Source: Deltaproteobacteria bacterium
Lineage (GTDB): Bacteria > Myxococcota_A > UBA9160 > UBA6930
Reading direction: 5' to 3'
Length of the DNA: 33,361 nt
Assembly: GCA_002687015.1 (NCBI GenBank)
Contig: NYZB01000275.1
Span: forward strand, 1-33,361
The notes below the pieces were generated by a model that saw only the letters and a list, made by a program, of their open reading frames with translations, did not search any database and was not told where the DNA came from. This document shows, piece after piece, positions 7,859 to 16,264 of this stretch. The position numbers and the translations under genes are program-made. Each line of letters begins with the position of its first letter. The first letter of the stretch is position 1.

Positions 7859-9139
7859 TCAGCTCGAGGGAGCGTTCGGATCTTCCGTGGGGATCGAGAA
7901 GGAGCCACCGCGAGCCTGCTCGTCGACTCCCTCGCGCTCCACGATGTCGCGGCCGTAGGCGAGCATTTCGGGAATCTCTCCGTCCGGGAGTGGCGCCATG
8001 AACTCCTTCCGCTCCAACGCCTTCTCGATGTAGGGCGCCAGCTCGGCCTGCTTCCTGCGCTCGCGCTCCTCTTCGTCCTTCTTGAAGAAGGGCATCACTT
8101 CCGCCGCGAAGAGCTCGAGGGATTCGCAGATGTGCTTGTGGCGGTTCCTTCCGCCCTGCTGGATGAAGACCACCTGGTCGACGCCGGCCTCCGCGAAGCC
8201 CTGCAGGTGCTCGCGCAGCTCGGCGGGGGTTCCGATGCCCCGATCGCTGCCCTCCTCGGGCAGGCCGTCGCGAGCCCTCTCGAAGGCCTCCCAGATGTTC
8301 GTGCGACCCGGCTTGTGGGCGCCGAAGAGATAGTGGTGGCCGAGCGCGAAGCCGAAGAAGCGGAACCCGTCCATGCCGCGCCGTTTGGCCTCCTCGGCGT
8401 CCTGGTGGCAGGAGAAGCCGGTGACCATGGCGATGTTCGCGTTGACCGAGTGACCGATCGGCACGCAATCGTTCCTGATGATGTCGTAGTACTCGCCCAC
8501 CCACTTCCGCGCGTCGGCCTGGTCGACGAAGGCGAAGGTGAGCGCGCCCATTCCGTTCCGCGCGGCCTCGTGAATCGTCTCGCGGTTCGAGCAGGCGAGC
8601 CAGAGCGGTGGGTGGGGCCGCTGGGCCGGCTTGGGCAGGACGTTGCGGCAGGGCATCGAGAAGTACTTGCCCTCGTAGCCCGGGTAGGGATCCATCACGA
8701 GCATGTTCGAGACCTGCTCCGTGGCCTCGCGCCACATCTCGCGTTTGGTCTCGGCCGTCCACTCGATGTTGAAGCCCTCGAGCTCGGCCCGCGAAGCCGA
8801 TTCGCCGGTCCCGAACTCGACACGCCCATTCGATACCAGATCCAGCGTCGCGATCCGCTCCGCGATGCGTGCCGGCTGGTTGTAGCCGGGCAGCATCAGC
8901 ACGATGCCGTGACCCAGCCGGATCCGGCTGGTGCGCTGGGAGCAGGCGGCCAGGAAGACCTCGGGGGCGGACGAGTGGGAGTACTCGTCGAGGAAGTGGT
9001 GCTCCACCTCCCAGGCGTAGTCGATGCCGAGCCGGTCGGCGAGCTCCACCTGGTCGAGGGCCTCCTGGAAGAGCTCGTGCTCCGAGTTCTCGTTCCAGGG
9101 ACGGGGGAGCTGGTGCTCGTAGAAGATTCCGAACTTCAT
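7859..9139 (-). CDS. LLM class flavin-dependent monooxygenase
   Basis: A 426-residue luciferase-like (bacterial luciferase family) TIM-barrel protein that would use reduced FMN and O2. Typical features are the MKFGIFYEHQLPRPW opening, EVEHHFLDEYSHSSAPEVFL, the RIRLGHGIVLMLPGYN strand, GRVEFGTGESASRAELEGF, and HPPLWLACSNRETIHEAARN. Residues past ~370 form a charged helical tail longer than in many members. The ATG at 9139 has GGAG 10 nt upstream; the extension to 9268 has no family character. It lies between the exporter operon and the halogenase-like gene and may be co-transcribed with the latter. The family includes alkanesulfonate monooxygenases and alkane or polyketide oxidising enzymes; the substrate here is unknown. 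Confidence 0.88.
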   Translation of the reverse strand: MKFGIFYEHQLPRPWNENSEHELFQEALDQVELADRLGIDYAWEVEHHFLDEYSHSSAPEVFLAACSQRTSRIRLGHGIVLMLPGYNQPARIAERIATLDLVSNGRVEFGTGESASRAELEGFNIEWTAETKREMWREATEQVSNMLVMDPYPGYEGKYFSMPCRNVLPKPAQRPHPPLWLACSNRETIHEAARNGMGALTFAFVDQADARKWVGEYYDIIRNDCVPIGHSVNANIAMVTGFSCHQDAEEAKRRGMDGFRFFGFALGHHYLFGAHKPGRTNIWEAFERARDGLPEEGSDRGIGTPAELREHLQGFAEAGVDQVVFIQQGGRNRHKHICESLELFAAEVMPFFKKDEEERERRKQAELAPYIEKALERKEFMAPLPDGEIPEMLAYGRDIVEREGVDEQARGGSFSIPTEDPNAPSS

Positions 9140-9295
9140 TCCGTGGCTCTCCAGGGTGTGGGCTCGACCGACCCGGGTCGCGCGGCTCTCCTCGCCGCCG
9201 GCGACCCTGGCCCGCTGCCTCGGCTCCAGGTCGTGGAGGGTGCCACAGCGGGATAGGGCTGGCCCCACCCGGTGGCGACGCCGCAGGGTGCCGCC

Positions 9296-10000
9296 CTAGG
9301 CCCGGCGGTCGTCGCTCTCGACCTTGCCGTCGACGATCCGGACCACCCGGCGCGCGCGCTCCATCACTCGTGGATCGTGGGTGGAGAAGAGGAAGGTCAC
9401 CCCGCGATCGCGGTTCAGCGCCTCCATGATGTCGAGCAGGTGCTCGGCGTTCTCGCTGTCGACATTGGCGGTGGGCTCGTCGGCGAGCACGATGGCGGGG
9501 TTTCCGGCGATCGCCCTCGCGATGGCGACGCGTTGCTGTTGCCCCCCGGAGAGCTCGTCGGGCCGGCGGTCCTCCAGGCCTTCCAGGCCCACGTCCGCCA
9601 GCAGGCCCATGACGCGCTCCCTGCGCTCCTCGGGCACGACCCCCTGGAGCGAGAGGACGATCTCGGCGTTCTCGAAGGCTGTCAGGACCGGCATCAGGTT
9701 GTAGGCCTGGAAGACGAAGCCGATCCGATCCCGGCGCAGGTGGCTGAGCACCCGCCGGCTCAGCTTCGCGAGGTCGGTGCCCTCCAGGAGGACCTCGCCG
9801 GAGGTGGGCTTGTCGAGGGCGCCCATGATGTTGAGGGCCGTGGTCTTCCCCGAGCCCGAGGGCCCGCAGACGGCGCTGAACTCGGCCCTCTCGATGCTGA
9901 GGTTCAGCCCGCGGAGGGCGTGCACCTCGAGCGCCCCTTGACGGTAGACCTTCGTCACGTCCCGCAGCTCGGCGATGGGACTGGAATGCGTGTCGTTCAC
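9296..10000 (-). CDS. ABC transporter ATP-binding protein, LolD/MacB type
   Basis: A 234-residue ATPase with Walker A GPSGSGKT at 46-53, Q-loop Gln98 (GFVFQAYNLMP), signature LSGGQQQR at 150-157, Walker B IVLADEP at 170-176 and H-loop His208 (FSTHDP). The sequence belongs to the group that serves FtsX-like permeases (LolD, MacB, FtsE), which couple ATP hydrolysis to periplasmic mechanical work rather than to a membrane channel. It is the third gene of a tight operon with two such permeases: its start lies 28 nt past the upstream permease stop. A GAGGA Shine-Dalgarno precedes the ATG. Cargo is not evident; lipoprotein sorting or export of a small molecule are both possible. Confidence 0.93.
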   Translation of the reverse strand: MNDTHSSPIAELRDVTKVYRQGALEVHALRGLNLSIERAEFSAVCGPSGSGKTTALNIMGALDKPTSGEVLLEGTDLAKLSRRVLSHLRRDRIGFVFQAYNLMPVLTAFENAEIVLSLQGVVPEERRERVMGLLADVGLEGLEDRRPDELSGGQQQRVAIARAIAGNPAIVLADEPTANVDSENAEHLLDIMEALNRDRGVTFLFSTHDPRVMERARRVVRIVDGKVESDDRRA

Positions 10001-10028
10001 GATGTCCTCGGATTCCTCTCGGCGGGCT

Positions 10029-11276
10029 TCAGACCAGCCGGATCGACTCCACGGGGGCCACCGTTCCCGCTTTCCATGCCGGGTAGAGGCCCGAGAGCAG
10101 GGTGGCCCCCAGGGCGACCGCCAGGATCAGGGCCAGGTTCTCGGGATAGATCGCCACACGCATCACCGTCGACACGGCGACCCCTGCGATCTCGCTGCCG
10201 GACATGTCGATCTGGTCTGCGATGTCGATCCCGACGCTGTGCAGGTAGTGGTAGGGGTACGCGACCAGCAGCCCAGCGAGCACCAGCCCCGAGAGCCCGA
10301 GCCACAGGCTCTCGAACATCACGAGGCCGAAGAGATGCTTCGGGGTGAACCCGATCGCCATCAGGATGCCGAATTCCCGCATCCGCTCCATCACGCTCAC
10401 GAAGAGCGTGTTGAAGATGCCCGCCGCGATGAGGAGCATGATGATGATCTCCATGAAGCGCGTGCCCGCCACCTTCATGCCGATGAAGCCCGCCAGATCG
10501 GGCTGGATCTCGTACCAGGGGAGCGCACTCACACCAGAGCCCAGGGAAGCCGAGAGCCGCTCGGCGACGGCGCCGGCCTTGCGTTGATCGCGGAGGAAGA
10601 CCGCGACCTGCCCCGCCTCGTCTCCGGCGTAGCCGACCGAGCGCTGCAGCGCGCGGAGGGGAAGCAGGGCCAGCCCCGCATCCACGGAAGGAGCCCCCGT
10701 GCTCACGATCGCCCGGACCCTTGTCGCCTCCTGGATGATGTCCCCGTGGCGATCGGTGACGGTGAAGACGACCTTGCGACCGAGCGGCGCCTTCAGGTTC
10801 TCCGCGAGGCGCCGCCCGAGAATGATCCCCTCGGCATCGCCGGCGCCGAAGGGCTGACCCTCGTCGATCGCCTCGATCACGGAGAGGGTGTCGGCATCCT
10901 CGGCCGCCGGGTCGAAGGCGATGAAGGCCGCGCCCTGGTTCTGGGCCGCGCTGGCCAGCATCATCTGACCCGAAATCCGGGTGACCACCCGCTCGACGTC
11001 GGGATCGCGCAGTGCCAGCTCGCTGAGCGCGATGATGTCCTCGACCGAGCGACCGAGGGTGGGCGTGTCCAGGTACTCGTCGTGCTGGAGGGTGACGTGC
11101 CCGCCCCCCAGGCGAGCGGCGAGGTCGATCATCCCGCCGAAGTTCGAATCGCCGAGCCCGGTGAAGAGGATCGCGAGCATGGTGCCGAAGGCGATCGAGG
11201 AGAGGGTGATCAGCGTGCGCCGGCGGTGCCGCCAGAGGTTCCGCCAGGCCATCTTTGCGAGATTCGGTCCGTTCAT
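10029..11276 (-). CDS. FtsX-like (MacB/LolC type) ABC permease
   Basis: A 415-residue permease. A basic cytoplasmic N-terminus (MAWRNLWRHRRRTLITL) leads into the first membrane segment, followed by a large periplasmic domain of ~230 residues. Three C-terminal membrane segments follow: IIIMLLIAAGIFNTLFVSV, the conserved coupling stretch MREFGILMAIGFTPKHLF before the second, and ALILAVALGATLLSGLYP last, ending in the family's P-x-x-x-I-R type tail. This is the MacB_PCD/FtsX layout of four membrane helices. It sits second in the operon, 43 nt after the other permease. The two permeases share the same layout but differ in sequence, as LolC and LolE do, so a heterodimer with the ATPase is likely. 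Confidence 0.9.
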   Translation of the reverse strand: MNGPNLAKMAWRNLWRHRRRTLITLSSIAFGTMLAILFTGLGDSNFGGMIDLAARLGGGHVTLQHDEYLDTPTLGRSVEDIIALSELALRDPDVERVVTRISGQMMLASAAQNQGAAFIAFDPAAEDADTLSVIEAIDEGQPFGAGDAEGIILGRRLAENLKAPLGRKVVFTVTDRHGDIIQEATRVRAIVSTGAPSVDAGLALLPLRALQRSVGYAGDEAGQVAVFLRDQRKAGAVAERLSASLGSGVSALPWYEIQPDLAGFIGMKVAGTRFMEIIIMLLIAAGIFNTLFVSVMERMREFGILMAIGFTPKHLFGLVMFESLWLGLSGLVLAGLLVAYPYHYLHSVGIDIADQIDMSGSEIAGVAVSTVMRVAIYPENLALILAVALGATLLSGLYPAWKAGTVAPVESIRLV

Positions 11277-11319
11277 CCGGGTTCCCGTCCGAGCGCCCAG
11301 ACGGGCGCTGCTGGGCGCG

Positions 11320-12525
11320 CTACTGGTGGCGCATCGCCTCCACGGGCTCGATGAGCGCCGCCTTGAGTGCAGGATAGATCACCGCCACGGCCACGATGCA
11401 GAGGAGCACGACGATGGGCTGGGTGAAGGTCTCCGGGCTGGCCTCCGCCCGCCAGATCGGGTCCATCGCGATTCCCATCATCGACATGCCCCCGAGGTCG
11501 ATGCCGGTATGGGAGAGGTAGTAGAGGCCGGGAACGGCGAGGGTCGCCCCGATGGCGACCGCGATGCCGGTCTGGATGGCACTCTCCACCACGATCAGGC
11601 GCAGCACCTCGAAGGGTCCGACGCCGATCGCCTTCAGCACCCCGAACTCCCGGATACGCTCGAAGACGGCCATCAGCATGGCGTTCAGGATGACGATCCC
11701 GATGGCGATGTAGACGATCACGAACATGACCATCATCGCCGAACGCCCCGAATCCAGCATGGAGGCGAGCGTGGGCAGGAGCTGGCGCCAGGTCTTGACG
11801 TCGAGCTCCGCGGCCACCGAGCGGACCAGGTCCGCCACCCCTTCGAGCGGCTGCTCCTGCGAGCGGCGGACGATGATCTGGTGCGCTCCCTCGGGCACCA
11901 GCAGGAGCTCGCGGAAGACCGCCTCGTTCATGAACAGGCCGGCCCGATCCGTGGCGTCTCCGATGCCCTTCAGGATTCCGCGCACGCGGAAGAGGTCATA
12001 GGCCATGGCGCCGTCGGCGCCCTGGGTGAGCACCACCACCTCGCCGCCGCGCTTCACGCCGAGGGTGCGGGCCAGGCGCCTGCCGAGGACCACCCCCTTC
12101 GGATCGGCGGGGTCGAGCCACTCCCCGTCGGCGACCTCGCGGTGGATCTTGCTCACCTGGGTATCGCGCTCTACGTCCACCCCGCGAAAGGAGGCGCCGG
12201 ACGAGGTGTCCTCTCCGGCCGCCAGTCCCCAGGCCAGCAGGCGACCCGAGGCCTGCACCCCCGCGGCTTCGAGGGAGCCCAGCAGCCCGTCGGGATCCTC
12301 GATGCGCGTGTAGAGCGACGGGTTGTCCCGGTAGCTCTGTGCGAAGACCTGGAGGTCCCCGACCTCGAGGTCCAAGATGTTGCGCTCCATGTCCCGGAAG
12401 TAGCCGGCCATGAGCCCCGCGTAGAGGATCATGACCAGGAGGGCCAGGCTCATGGCGGCGATGGTCACCAGCGTCCGGCGGCGGTTCCGCCAGACGTTGC
12501 GCCAGGCCATCTTGAAGATCTCCAC
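11320..12525 (-). CDS. FtsX-like (MacB/LolE type) ABC permease
   Basis: A 401-residue paralogue-like partner of the next permease. It has the same opening (MAWRNVWRNRRRTLVTI), a first membrane helix, a periplasmic domain containing GVVLGRRLARTLGV (shared in form with the partner's GIILGRRLAENL), and a C-terminal block with IREFGVLKAIGVGPFEVLRL between membrane helices, ending ALIEPVEAMRHQ. First gene of the exporter operon. The start is GTG at 12525 with a GGAG 6 nt upstream. It is divergent from the UbiA gene across 155 bp, which should hold promoters for both. No membrane-fusion protein, outer-membrane factor or lipoprotein carrier is encoded beside it, so the rest of any export path lies elsewhere. 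Confidence 0.9.
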   Translation of the reverse strand: MEIFKMAWRNVWRNRRRTLVTIAAMSLALLVMILYAGLMAGYFRDMERNILDLEVGDLQVFAQSYRDNPSLYTRIEDPDGLLGSLEAAGVQASGRLLAWGLAAGEDTSSGASFRGVDVERDTQVSKIHREVADGEWLDPADPKGVVLGRRLARTLGVKRGGEVVVLTQGADGAMAYDLFRVRGILKGIGDATDRAGLFMNEAVFRELLLVPEGAHQIIVRRSQEQPLEGVADLVRSVAAELDVKTWRQLLPTLASMLDSGRSAMMVMFVIVYIAIGIVILNAMLMAVFERIREFGVLKAIGVGPFEVLRLIVVESAIQTGIAVAIGATLAVPGLYYLSHTGIDLGGMSMMGIAMDPIWRAEASPETFTQPIVVLLCIVAVAVIYPALKAALIEPVEAMRHQ

Positions 12526-12644
12526 GCGGCTCTCCGGTGGCGGCGCCGGTCGGCGGACCGGCCCTGCGCGCGACTCTAGTCCCTCTCCTGGACCCGCCCA
12601 AGGCGGCGGGCCGAGCCGGCGTCGCGGTCGGCCCGGGATTCGGC

Positions 12645-12650
12645 GATACT
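12645..12650 (+). promoter_or_regulatory. Putative -10 box GATACT for the UbiA gene
   Basis: GATACT differs at one position from TATACT and lies 30 nt before the GTG start at 12681. No clear -35 box. Weak evidence. Confidence 0.25.
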
Positions 12651-12680
12651 CGGCCCTCTATTGCTTCGGAGGGCCATGAA

Positions 12681-13679
12681 GTGCCGGATGTGACAATGTG
12701 GGGCAAGGCCCTCCGGGTCATGCCCCGCGTCGACAAGGGCGAGTGGGACGAGCTCGACCTGGTCTCGCGATGGTTGATCGCAACGCGATCGGCCGTGCTG
12801 ATCATGACCTTCACCTCCGCGGCCTTCGCGGGGCTCCTGGCCATCAAGGACGGCGTGTTCGACCTCGGGCTCTGGTGCCTGGTCTCTCTGGGCCTGATCC
12901 TGGCCCACGCGACCAACAACCTCGTGAACGACCTGACGGATCACTGGAAGGGCGTCGACAAGGACAACTACTTCCGGACCCAGTACGGCCCCCAGCCGAT
13001 CGAGTCGGGCCTGCTCAGCACCCGCCAGCTCCTCGTCTACATCGCCGTCACGGGGCTCTCCGCCCTGGCCATCGGCGTGGCGCTGGTGGCTCTCCGGGGA
13101 GAGGGCGTCCTGTGGCTGCTCGGGGCCGGCGCCCTCTTCGTCCTCTTCTACACCTTCCCGCTCAAGTACATCGGTCTGGGTGAGCCCGCCGTCCTGGTGG
13201 TGTGGGGCCCCCTCATGGTAGGCGGTGGCTACTACGTGATGTCCGGCGAGTGGAGCAGCAACGTGGCCTGGGCCAGCGTCGTCTACGCGCTGGGGCCCAC
13301 CGCCGTCCTCTTCGGCAAGCACATCGACAAGCTCGCGGAGGATCAGGCCAAGGGCATCCGGACCCTGCCCGTCCTGCTCGGCGAGCCCCTGGCCCGCTGG
13401 TCCGTGCTGGGGATGCTGCTCGCCCAGTTCGCCGTGCTGGGCAGCCTGGTCGCCACGGGCTACTTCCACCCCGTGATCCTGCTGACCCTGGCCGCCGCGC
13501 CCTCCCTGCGCCGCGTCTACGACGTGTTCAGCAAGCCCAGACCCAGCGAGCCGCCGGCGGAGCTGCCGAAGGGGGTGTGGCCCCTCTACTGCGTCGCGGC
13601 CGCCTTCTGGTACAACCGCCGCTTCGGCATGTTCTTCCTGCTGGGCCTGGTGGCCGACGTCGCGATCTCCAGGTTCTGA
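12681..13679 (+). CDS. UbiA family prenyltransferase
   Basis: A 332-residue membrane protein with 8-9 hydrophobic helices. The first aspartate-rich motif reads NDLTDHWKGVD (Asn83, Asp84, Asp87, Asp93) and the second KHIDKLAEDQAKGIRTLP; these bind Mg2+ and the prenyl diphosphate. UbiA-family enzymes attach prenyl chains to aromatic acceptors (ubiquinone, menaquinone, heme O, chlorophyll and others). The closest feel is MenA/UbiA, but no quinone genes flank it, so the acceptor is open. A GGAGGG at 12668-12673 stands 7 nt before the GTG at 12681, which I take as the start; ATG at 12696 would be 22 nt away. An ATG at 12676 belongs to another frame and stops after five codons. Confidence 0.88.
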   Translation: MPDVTMWGKALRVMPRVDKGEWDELDLVSRWLIATRSAVLIMTFTSAAFAGLLAIKDGVFDLGLWCLVSLGLILAHATNNLVNDLTDHWKGVDKDNYFRTQYGPQPIESGLLSTRQLLVYIAVTGLSALAIGVALVALRGEGVLWLLGAGALFVLFYTFPLKYIGLGEPAVLVVWGPLMVGGGYYVMSGEWSSNVAWASVVYALGPTAVLFGKHIDKLAEDQAKGIRTLPVLLGEPLARWSVLGMLLAQFAVLGSLVATGYFHPVILLTLAAAPSLRRVYDVFSKPRPSEPPAELPKGVWPLYCVAAAFWYNRRFGMFFLLGLVADVAISRF

Positions 13680-13707
13680 GGCGAAGCGAGGCAAGGCGAA
13701 GGGGGGC

Positions 13708-13713
13708 TATCGT
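13708..13713 (+). promoter_or_regulatory. -10-like hexamer TATCGT, 6 nt before an ATG
   Basis: TATCGT ends 6 nt before the ATG at 13720, the spacing expected for a leaderless transcript. An identical TATCGT has the same spacing to the GTG at 16258. It lies 29 nt after the UbiA stop. Confidence 0.35.
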
Positions 13714-13719
13714 GGGGCC

Positions 13720-14250
13720 ATGAGCGACCCCCCCGTCTTCGATCCCGATCAGAGCTGGAACGCGCTGGAGCGGCGCATGGAGACCGAAGAGGACCCCCGC
13801 CGCCTCCAGCTGCTGACGCAGGTGCGCGACCACATGCGCACCGAGATCGGCGGTCAGCTGGAGCCGCTGATGGCGACCCTCGCCGACGACCCCCAGTACC
13901 ACTTCCGGGGCCTGGGACCGGACGTGGCCCCCAAGGGTCGCGACGCGGTCCACGCCTTCTACAAGGACATGATCGCCAGCGGCGGGCATCGCTTCATGTT
14001 CGACATCCAGCGGATCGTGGTAGACGAGCACTCGGTCGTGACGGAGGGGTTCATGCGCACGGTCAGCAAGGGCGCGGACCTCATCGCCGCTGGTGTGACC
14101 GAGGTGGCCGGCGAGCCCGTCGAGGAGGAGGCCCGCTACCTGTCCCAGGGGCTGATCCTGACCGTCTGGCCGGCCGACGAGGAGGGCCGGCTGCTCGGCG
14201 AGGACATCTGGTTCGGCAGCGCTCCGAACGCGGAGCTGACCCGCCTCTAG
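13720..14250 (+). CDS. NTF2-like (SnoaL-type) protein
   Basis: A 176-residue soluble protein. Residues ~45-165 have the cone-shaped NTF2-like pattern: LEPLMATLADDPQYHFRG, then APKGRDAVHAFYKDMIASG, then alternating strands FDIQRIVVDEHSVVTEGFMR and LILTVWPADEEGRLLGEDIW. This fold serves as isomerase, cyclase, dehydratase or ligand-binding domain; no catalytic set can be assigned. The ATG at 13720 follows GGGGCC directly and TATCGT 6 nt upstream. It lies 40 nt after UbiA and 62 nt before the TauD gene, so the three may work together. No close family recognised. Confidence 0.75.
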   Translation: MSDPPVFDPDQSWNALERRMETEEDPRRLQLLTQVRDHMRTEIGGQLEPLMATLADDPQYHFRGLGPDVAPKGRDAVHAFYKDMIASGGHRFMFDIQRIVVDEHSVVTEGFMRTVSKGADLIAAGVTEVAGEPVEEEARYLSQGLILTVWPADEEGRLLGEDIWFGSAPNAELTRL

Positions 14251-14312
14251 GCGTCTGTTGTAACTTCTCGGCGCGGCGACGCACGGCTTGCCGCCTGGAG
14301 TTGGAGGCGAGC

Positions 14313-15206
14313 ATGGCCCTCGAGCACCACCCCGCCCACGTCCTCGTCCCCGAACGGGACCTGGGCTACCGCTCTTTCGAGATCAGGACGCTCACGCCCC
14401 ACATCGGCGCCGAGCTCCGCGGGATCGACCTCGCTCAGCCCCTCTCCAGCGAGCAGGACAAGGAGCTGCGCCGCGCTCTCCACGACTGGAAGGTGCTGGT
14501 CTTTCCCGATCAGGATCTCTCGGCCGAGCAGCACAAGACCCTGGGCGCGCACTTCGGCCGCCTCCACGTCCACCCGCAGCTACGCGGCGCCGACATGAAG
14601 CACCCCGAGATCCTGCCGGTCATCACCAACAAGGACTCCCTCTTCACGGCGGGCGACGGCTGGCACGCGGACGTGACCTGTGAGGAGATCCCCCTCATGG
14701 GGTCGATGCTCTACATCCGGGAGACCCCGGAGTGCGGTGGCGGCGACACGCTCTACGCCGACATGTGCATGGCCTACGAGCTCCTCTCCGAGCCCATGAA
14801 GCAGTTCCTCTCGGGCTTGACCGCGATCCACGATGGGGCCGGCCCCTACTCGGAGCAGCACGCGATGGGGATCGGCCGTCCCGCACCCGGCGAGGACTAT
14901 CCGCGGGCCCAGCACCCGGTCATCGTGCGGCACCCGGAGACCGGCCAGAAGCTGCTCTACGTCAACAGCGGCTTCACGACCCGGATCGTGGAGCTCAGCG
15001 CGGCCGAGAGTCGGAGCGTGCTCGACCTGCTCTTCCGCCACGTCGAATCGAACCCCAAGCTCTGCTGCCGGGTCCACTGGGCTCCGAAGACCCTCACCTT
15101 CTGGGACAACCGCAGCACCCAGCACCGCGCGATCTGGGACTACCATCCCCACGCGCGCGTGGGTGGGCGCGTCTCGATCCTGGCCGAGGCCCGACCCAGC
15201 GCCTGA
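14313..15206 (+). CDS. TauD/TfdA family 2-oxoglutarate dioxygenase
   Basis: A 297-residue Fe(II)/2-oxoglutarate dioxygenase. The iron triad is His118-x-Asp120 in GWHADVT and His271 in STQHRAIWDY; Arg282 in HARVGGR fits the 2-oxoglutarate anchor. The N-terminus (PHIGAELRGIDLAQPLS) and VLVFPDQDLSAEQH are family hallmarks. Members hydroxylate taurine, alkyl sulfates or phenoxyacetates next to the heteroatom so that the product splits; which substrate applies here is not visible. GGAGG at 14303-14307 sets the ATG at 14313. The stop lies inside a hairpin shared with the convergent VOC gene. Cys-rich stretch KLCCRVHW is unusual but not informative. Confidence 0.9.
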   Translation: MALEHHPAHVLVPERDLGYRSFEIRTLTPHIGAELRGIDLAQPLSSEQDKELRRALHDWKVLVFPDQDLSAEQHKTLGAHFGRLHVHPQLRGADMKHPEILPVITNKDSLFTAGDGWHADVTCEEIPLMGSMLYIRETPECGGGDTLYADMCMAYELLSEPMKQFLSGLTAIHDGAGPYSEQHAMGIGRPAPGEDYPRAQHPVIVRHPETGQKLLYVNSGFTTRIVELSAAESRSVLDLLFRHVESNPKLCCRVHWAPKTLTFWDNRSTQHRAIWDYHPHARVGGRVSILAEARPSA

Positions 15207-15229
15207 TCGCCCGCGGCTCCCCGATCAGG
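15202..15229. terminator. Hairpin spanning two convergent stop codons
   Basis: CCTGATCG (15202-15209) and CGATCAGG (15222-15229) pair perfectly across a 12-nt GC-rich loop. The stem contains the TauD stop codon and the stop codon of the convergent VOC gene. Its symmetry would allow it to work in both directions. No U tract follows, so strength is uncertain. Confidence 0.45.
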
Positions 15230-15833
15230 AGCGCTCGCGACGTAGGCGCTCCATGAACTCCCGCTGCCTCTCGAGGTAGCTCTCCTCCTGCCCTGCGACG
15301 GCCGGCTTCTGGTTCGCCTCGCCGGGGCCGATCTCTCGCGTCCAGGCGGCGAACTCGAGCAGGGCACCATCGGGATCGAAGAAGTACATCGAGCGGACGA
15401 ACACGTCGTCGGTCACGGTCTCGCTCACCTGCATGGGCGAGTTGTCGTGGTTGACGATCTCGGTCACCTCGATCCCCTTCGCCTGGAGGCGCTCCCGGTA
15501 CTCCTCCATCTTCTCGGGAGCGACGTCGAAGGCGACGTGGTTCATCGAGCCGTGTGCCGTCGCGATCGAGCCCTCGCCCACGTTGCAGGCCGGGGAGGCC
15601 ACGCCGGGCGCCTGCTCGGGTGCCTCTGGAAACCAGAAGAAGGCGAGCGCATTCCCGCCGCCCATGTCGAAGAAGAAGTGCTGACCCATACCTCCCGGCA
15701 GCTCGATGGTCTTCGTGAGGGGCATCCCGAGGACCCCCGAGTAGAAGTCGACCGTGCGCTCCATGTCCTTGCAGACGAGTGCCAGGTGGTTGATACCGCG
15801 CAGCTCGAATTCCTTGTTCTCAGAAGCCGCCAT
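15225..15833 (-). CDS. VOC (glyoxalase/bleomycin resistance/dioxygenase) family protein
   Basis: A 202-residue protein with two beta-alpha-beta-beta-beta modules. The first starts at INHLALVCKDMERTVDFYSG (His16) and the second at MNHVAFDVAPEKMEEYRERL (His99), closing with YFFDPDGALLEFAAW (Glu160). These positions fit the His/His/Glu metal site of VOC enzymes. Members open aromatic rings, isomerise hemithioacetals, epimerise acyl-CoAs or bind drugs; the sequence does not choose among these. The last ~40 residues are a charged tail (EESYLERQREFMERLRRE) that may form a helix. GGAGGA precedes the ATG at 15833. It converges on the TauD gene and precedes no obvious partner on its strand. Confidence 0.85.
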   Translation of the reverse strand: MAASENKEFELRGINHLALVCKDMERTVDFYSGVLGMPLTKTIELPGGMGQHFFFDMGGGNALAFFWFPEAPEQAPGVASPACNVGEGSIATAHGSMNHVAFDVAPEKMEEYRERLQAKGIEVTEIVNHDNSPMQVSETVTDDVFVRSMYFFDPDGALLEFAAWTREIGPGEANQKPAVAGQEESYLERQREFMERLRRERS

Positions 15834-15883
15834 CTCTTCCTCCGATTCTCACGACCGAAACCACCCGCCTCGCTGGGGGATGA

Positions 15884-16258
15884 TCAGCCAGATCCGTGAC
15901 CGCAGAGCCAGTGTCGGGCACTCGCCTCGTCACGGAACACCTGCACCTCTGTTTGCGCCGTCTCGCGGAAGACGCCGAAGATCCGCGTCTGGCCGAAGGC
16001 CAGGTCGCTCCCCACGAGCACCGCGATGCGCGGCGGAGAGTGCTCCTCGCGCTGGGCCAGGTCCGCGATGCGGCGGATCTCCTCGCGACTGAAGTCTCCC
16101 TCTGCCGAGCTCAGGTCCCACAGCCGTGGCAGGGCGCCGGCCGCCGTGTTGCCGCGGGTCTTCTCGATCACCTGCCGGGTCTCCTCCAGGTCGAGATTTC
16201 CCTCGACCCGGACCACCAGGATGTCGGTTCCCTGCTCGACGTGGACGCGATCTACCAC
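15884..16258 (-). CDS. SpoIIAA/STAS-like protein
   Basis: A protein of about 124 residues in the SpoIIAA-like STAS fold. It opens with strands HVEQGTDILVVRVEGNLDL, then a helix, the strand RLWDLSSAEGDFS, a helix with EEIRRIADLA, the strand RIAVLVGSDLAFGQTRIF, and the end EVQVFRDEASARHWL, which is typical of the family. These small proteins often act as phosphorylatable or ligand-sensing partners; function unknown here. The longer reading frame from GTG 16276 lacks a Shine-Dalgarno. The GTG at 16258 has TATCGT exactly 6 nt upstream, so I start there. Surrounded by same-strand genes (VOC downstream, acyl-CoA dehydrogenase upstream, 72 nt away). Confidence 0.65.
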   Translation of the reverse strand: MVDRVHVEQGTDILVVRVEGNLDLEETRQVIEKTRGNTAAGALPRLWDLSSAEGDFSREEIRRIADLAQREEHSPPRIAVLVGSDLAFGQTRIFGVFRETAQTEVQVFRDEASARHWLCGHGSG

Positions 16259-16264
16259 CCCGTC

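Noticed and set aside
10981-12579. 532-codon open frame on the plus strand
   Set aside because: Antisense to an FtsX-like permease with convincing membrane helices; the shadow is rich in His, Asp and Gly and has no family pattern.
12676-12693. ATG start for UbiA at 12676
   Set aside because: It is in another frame and stops after five codons; GTG at 12681 fits both frame and ribosome-binding site.
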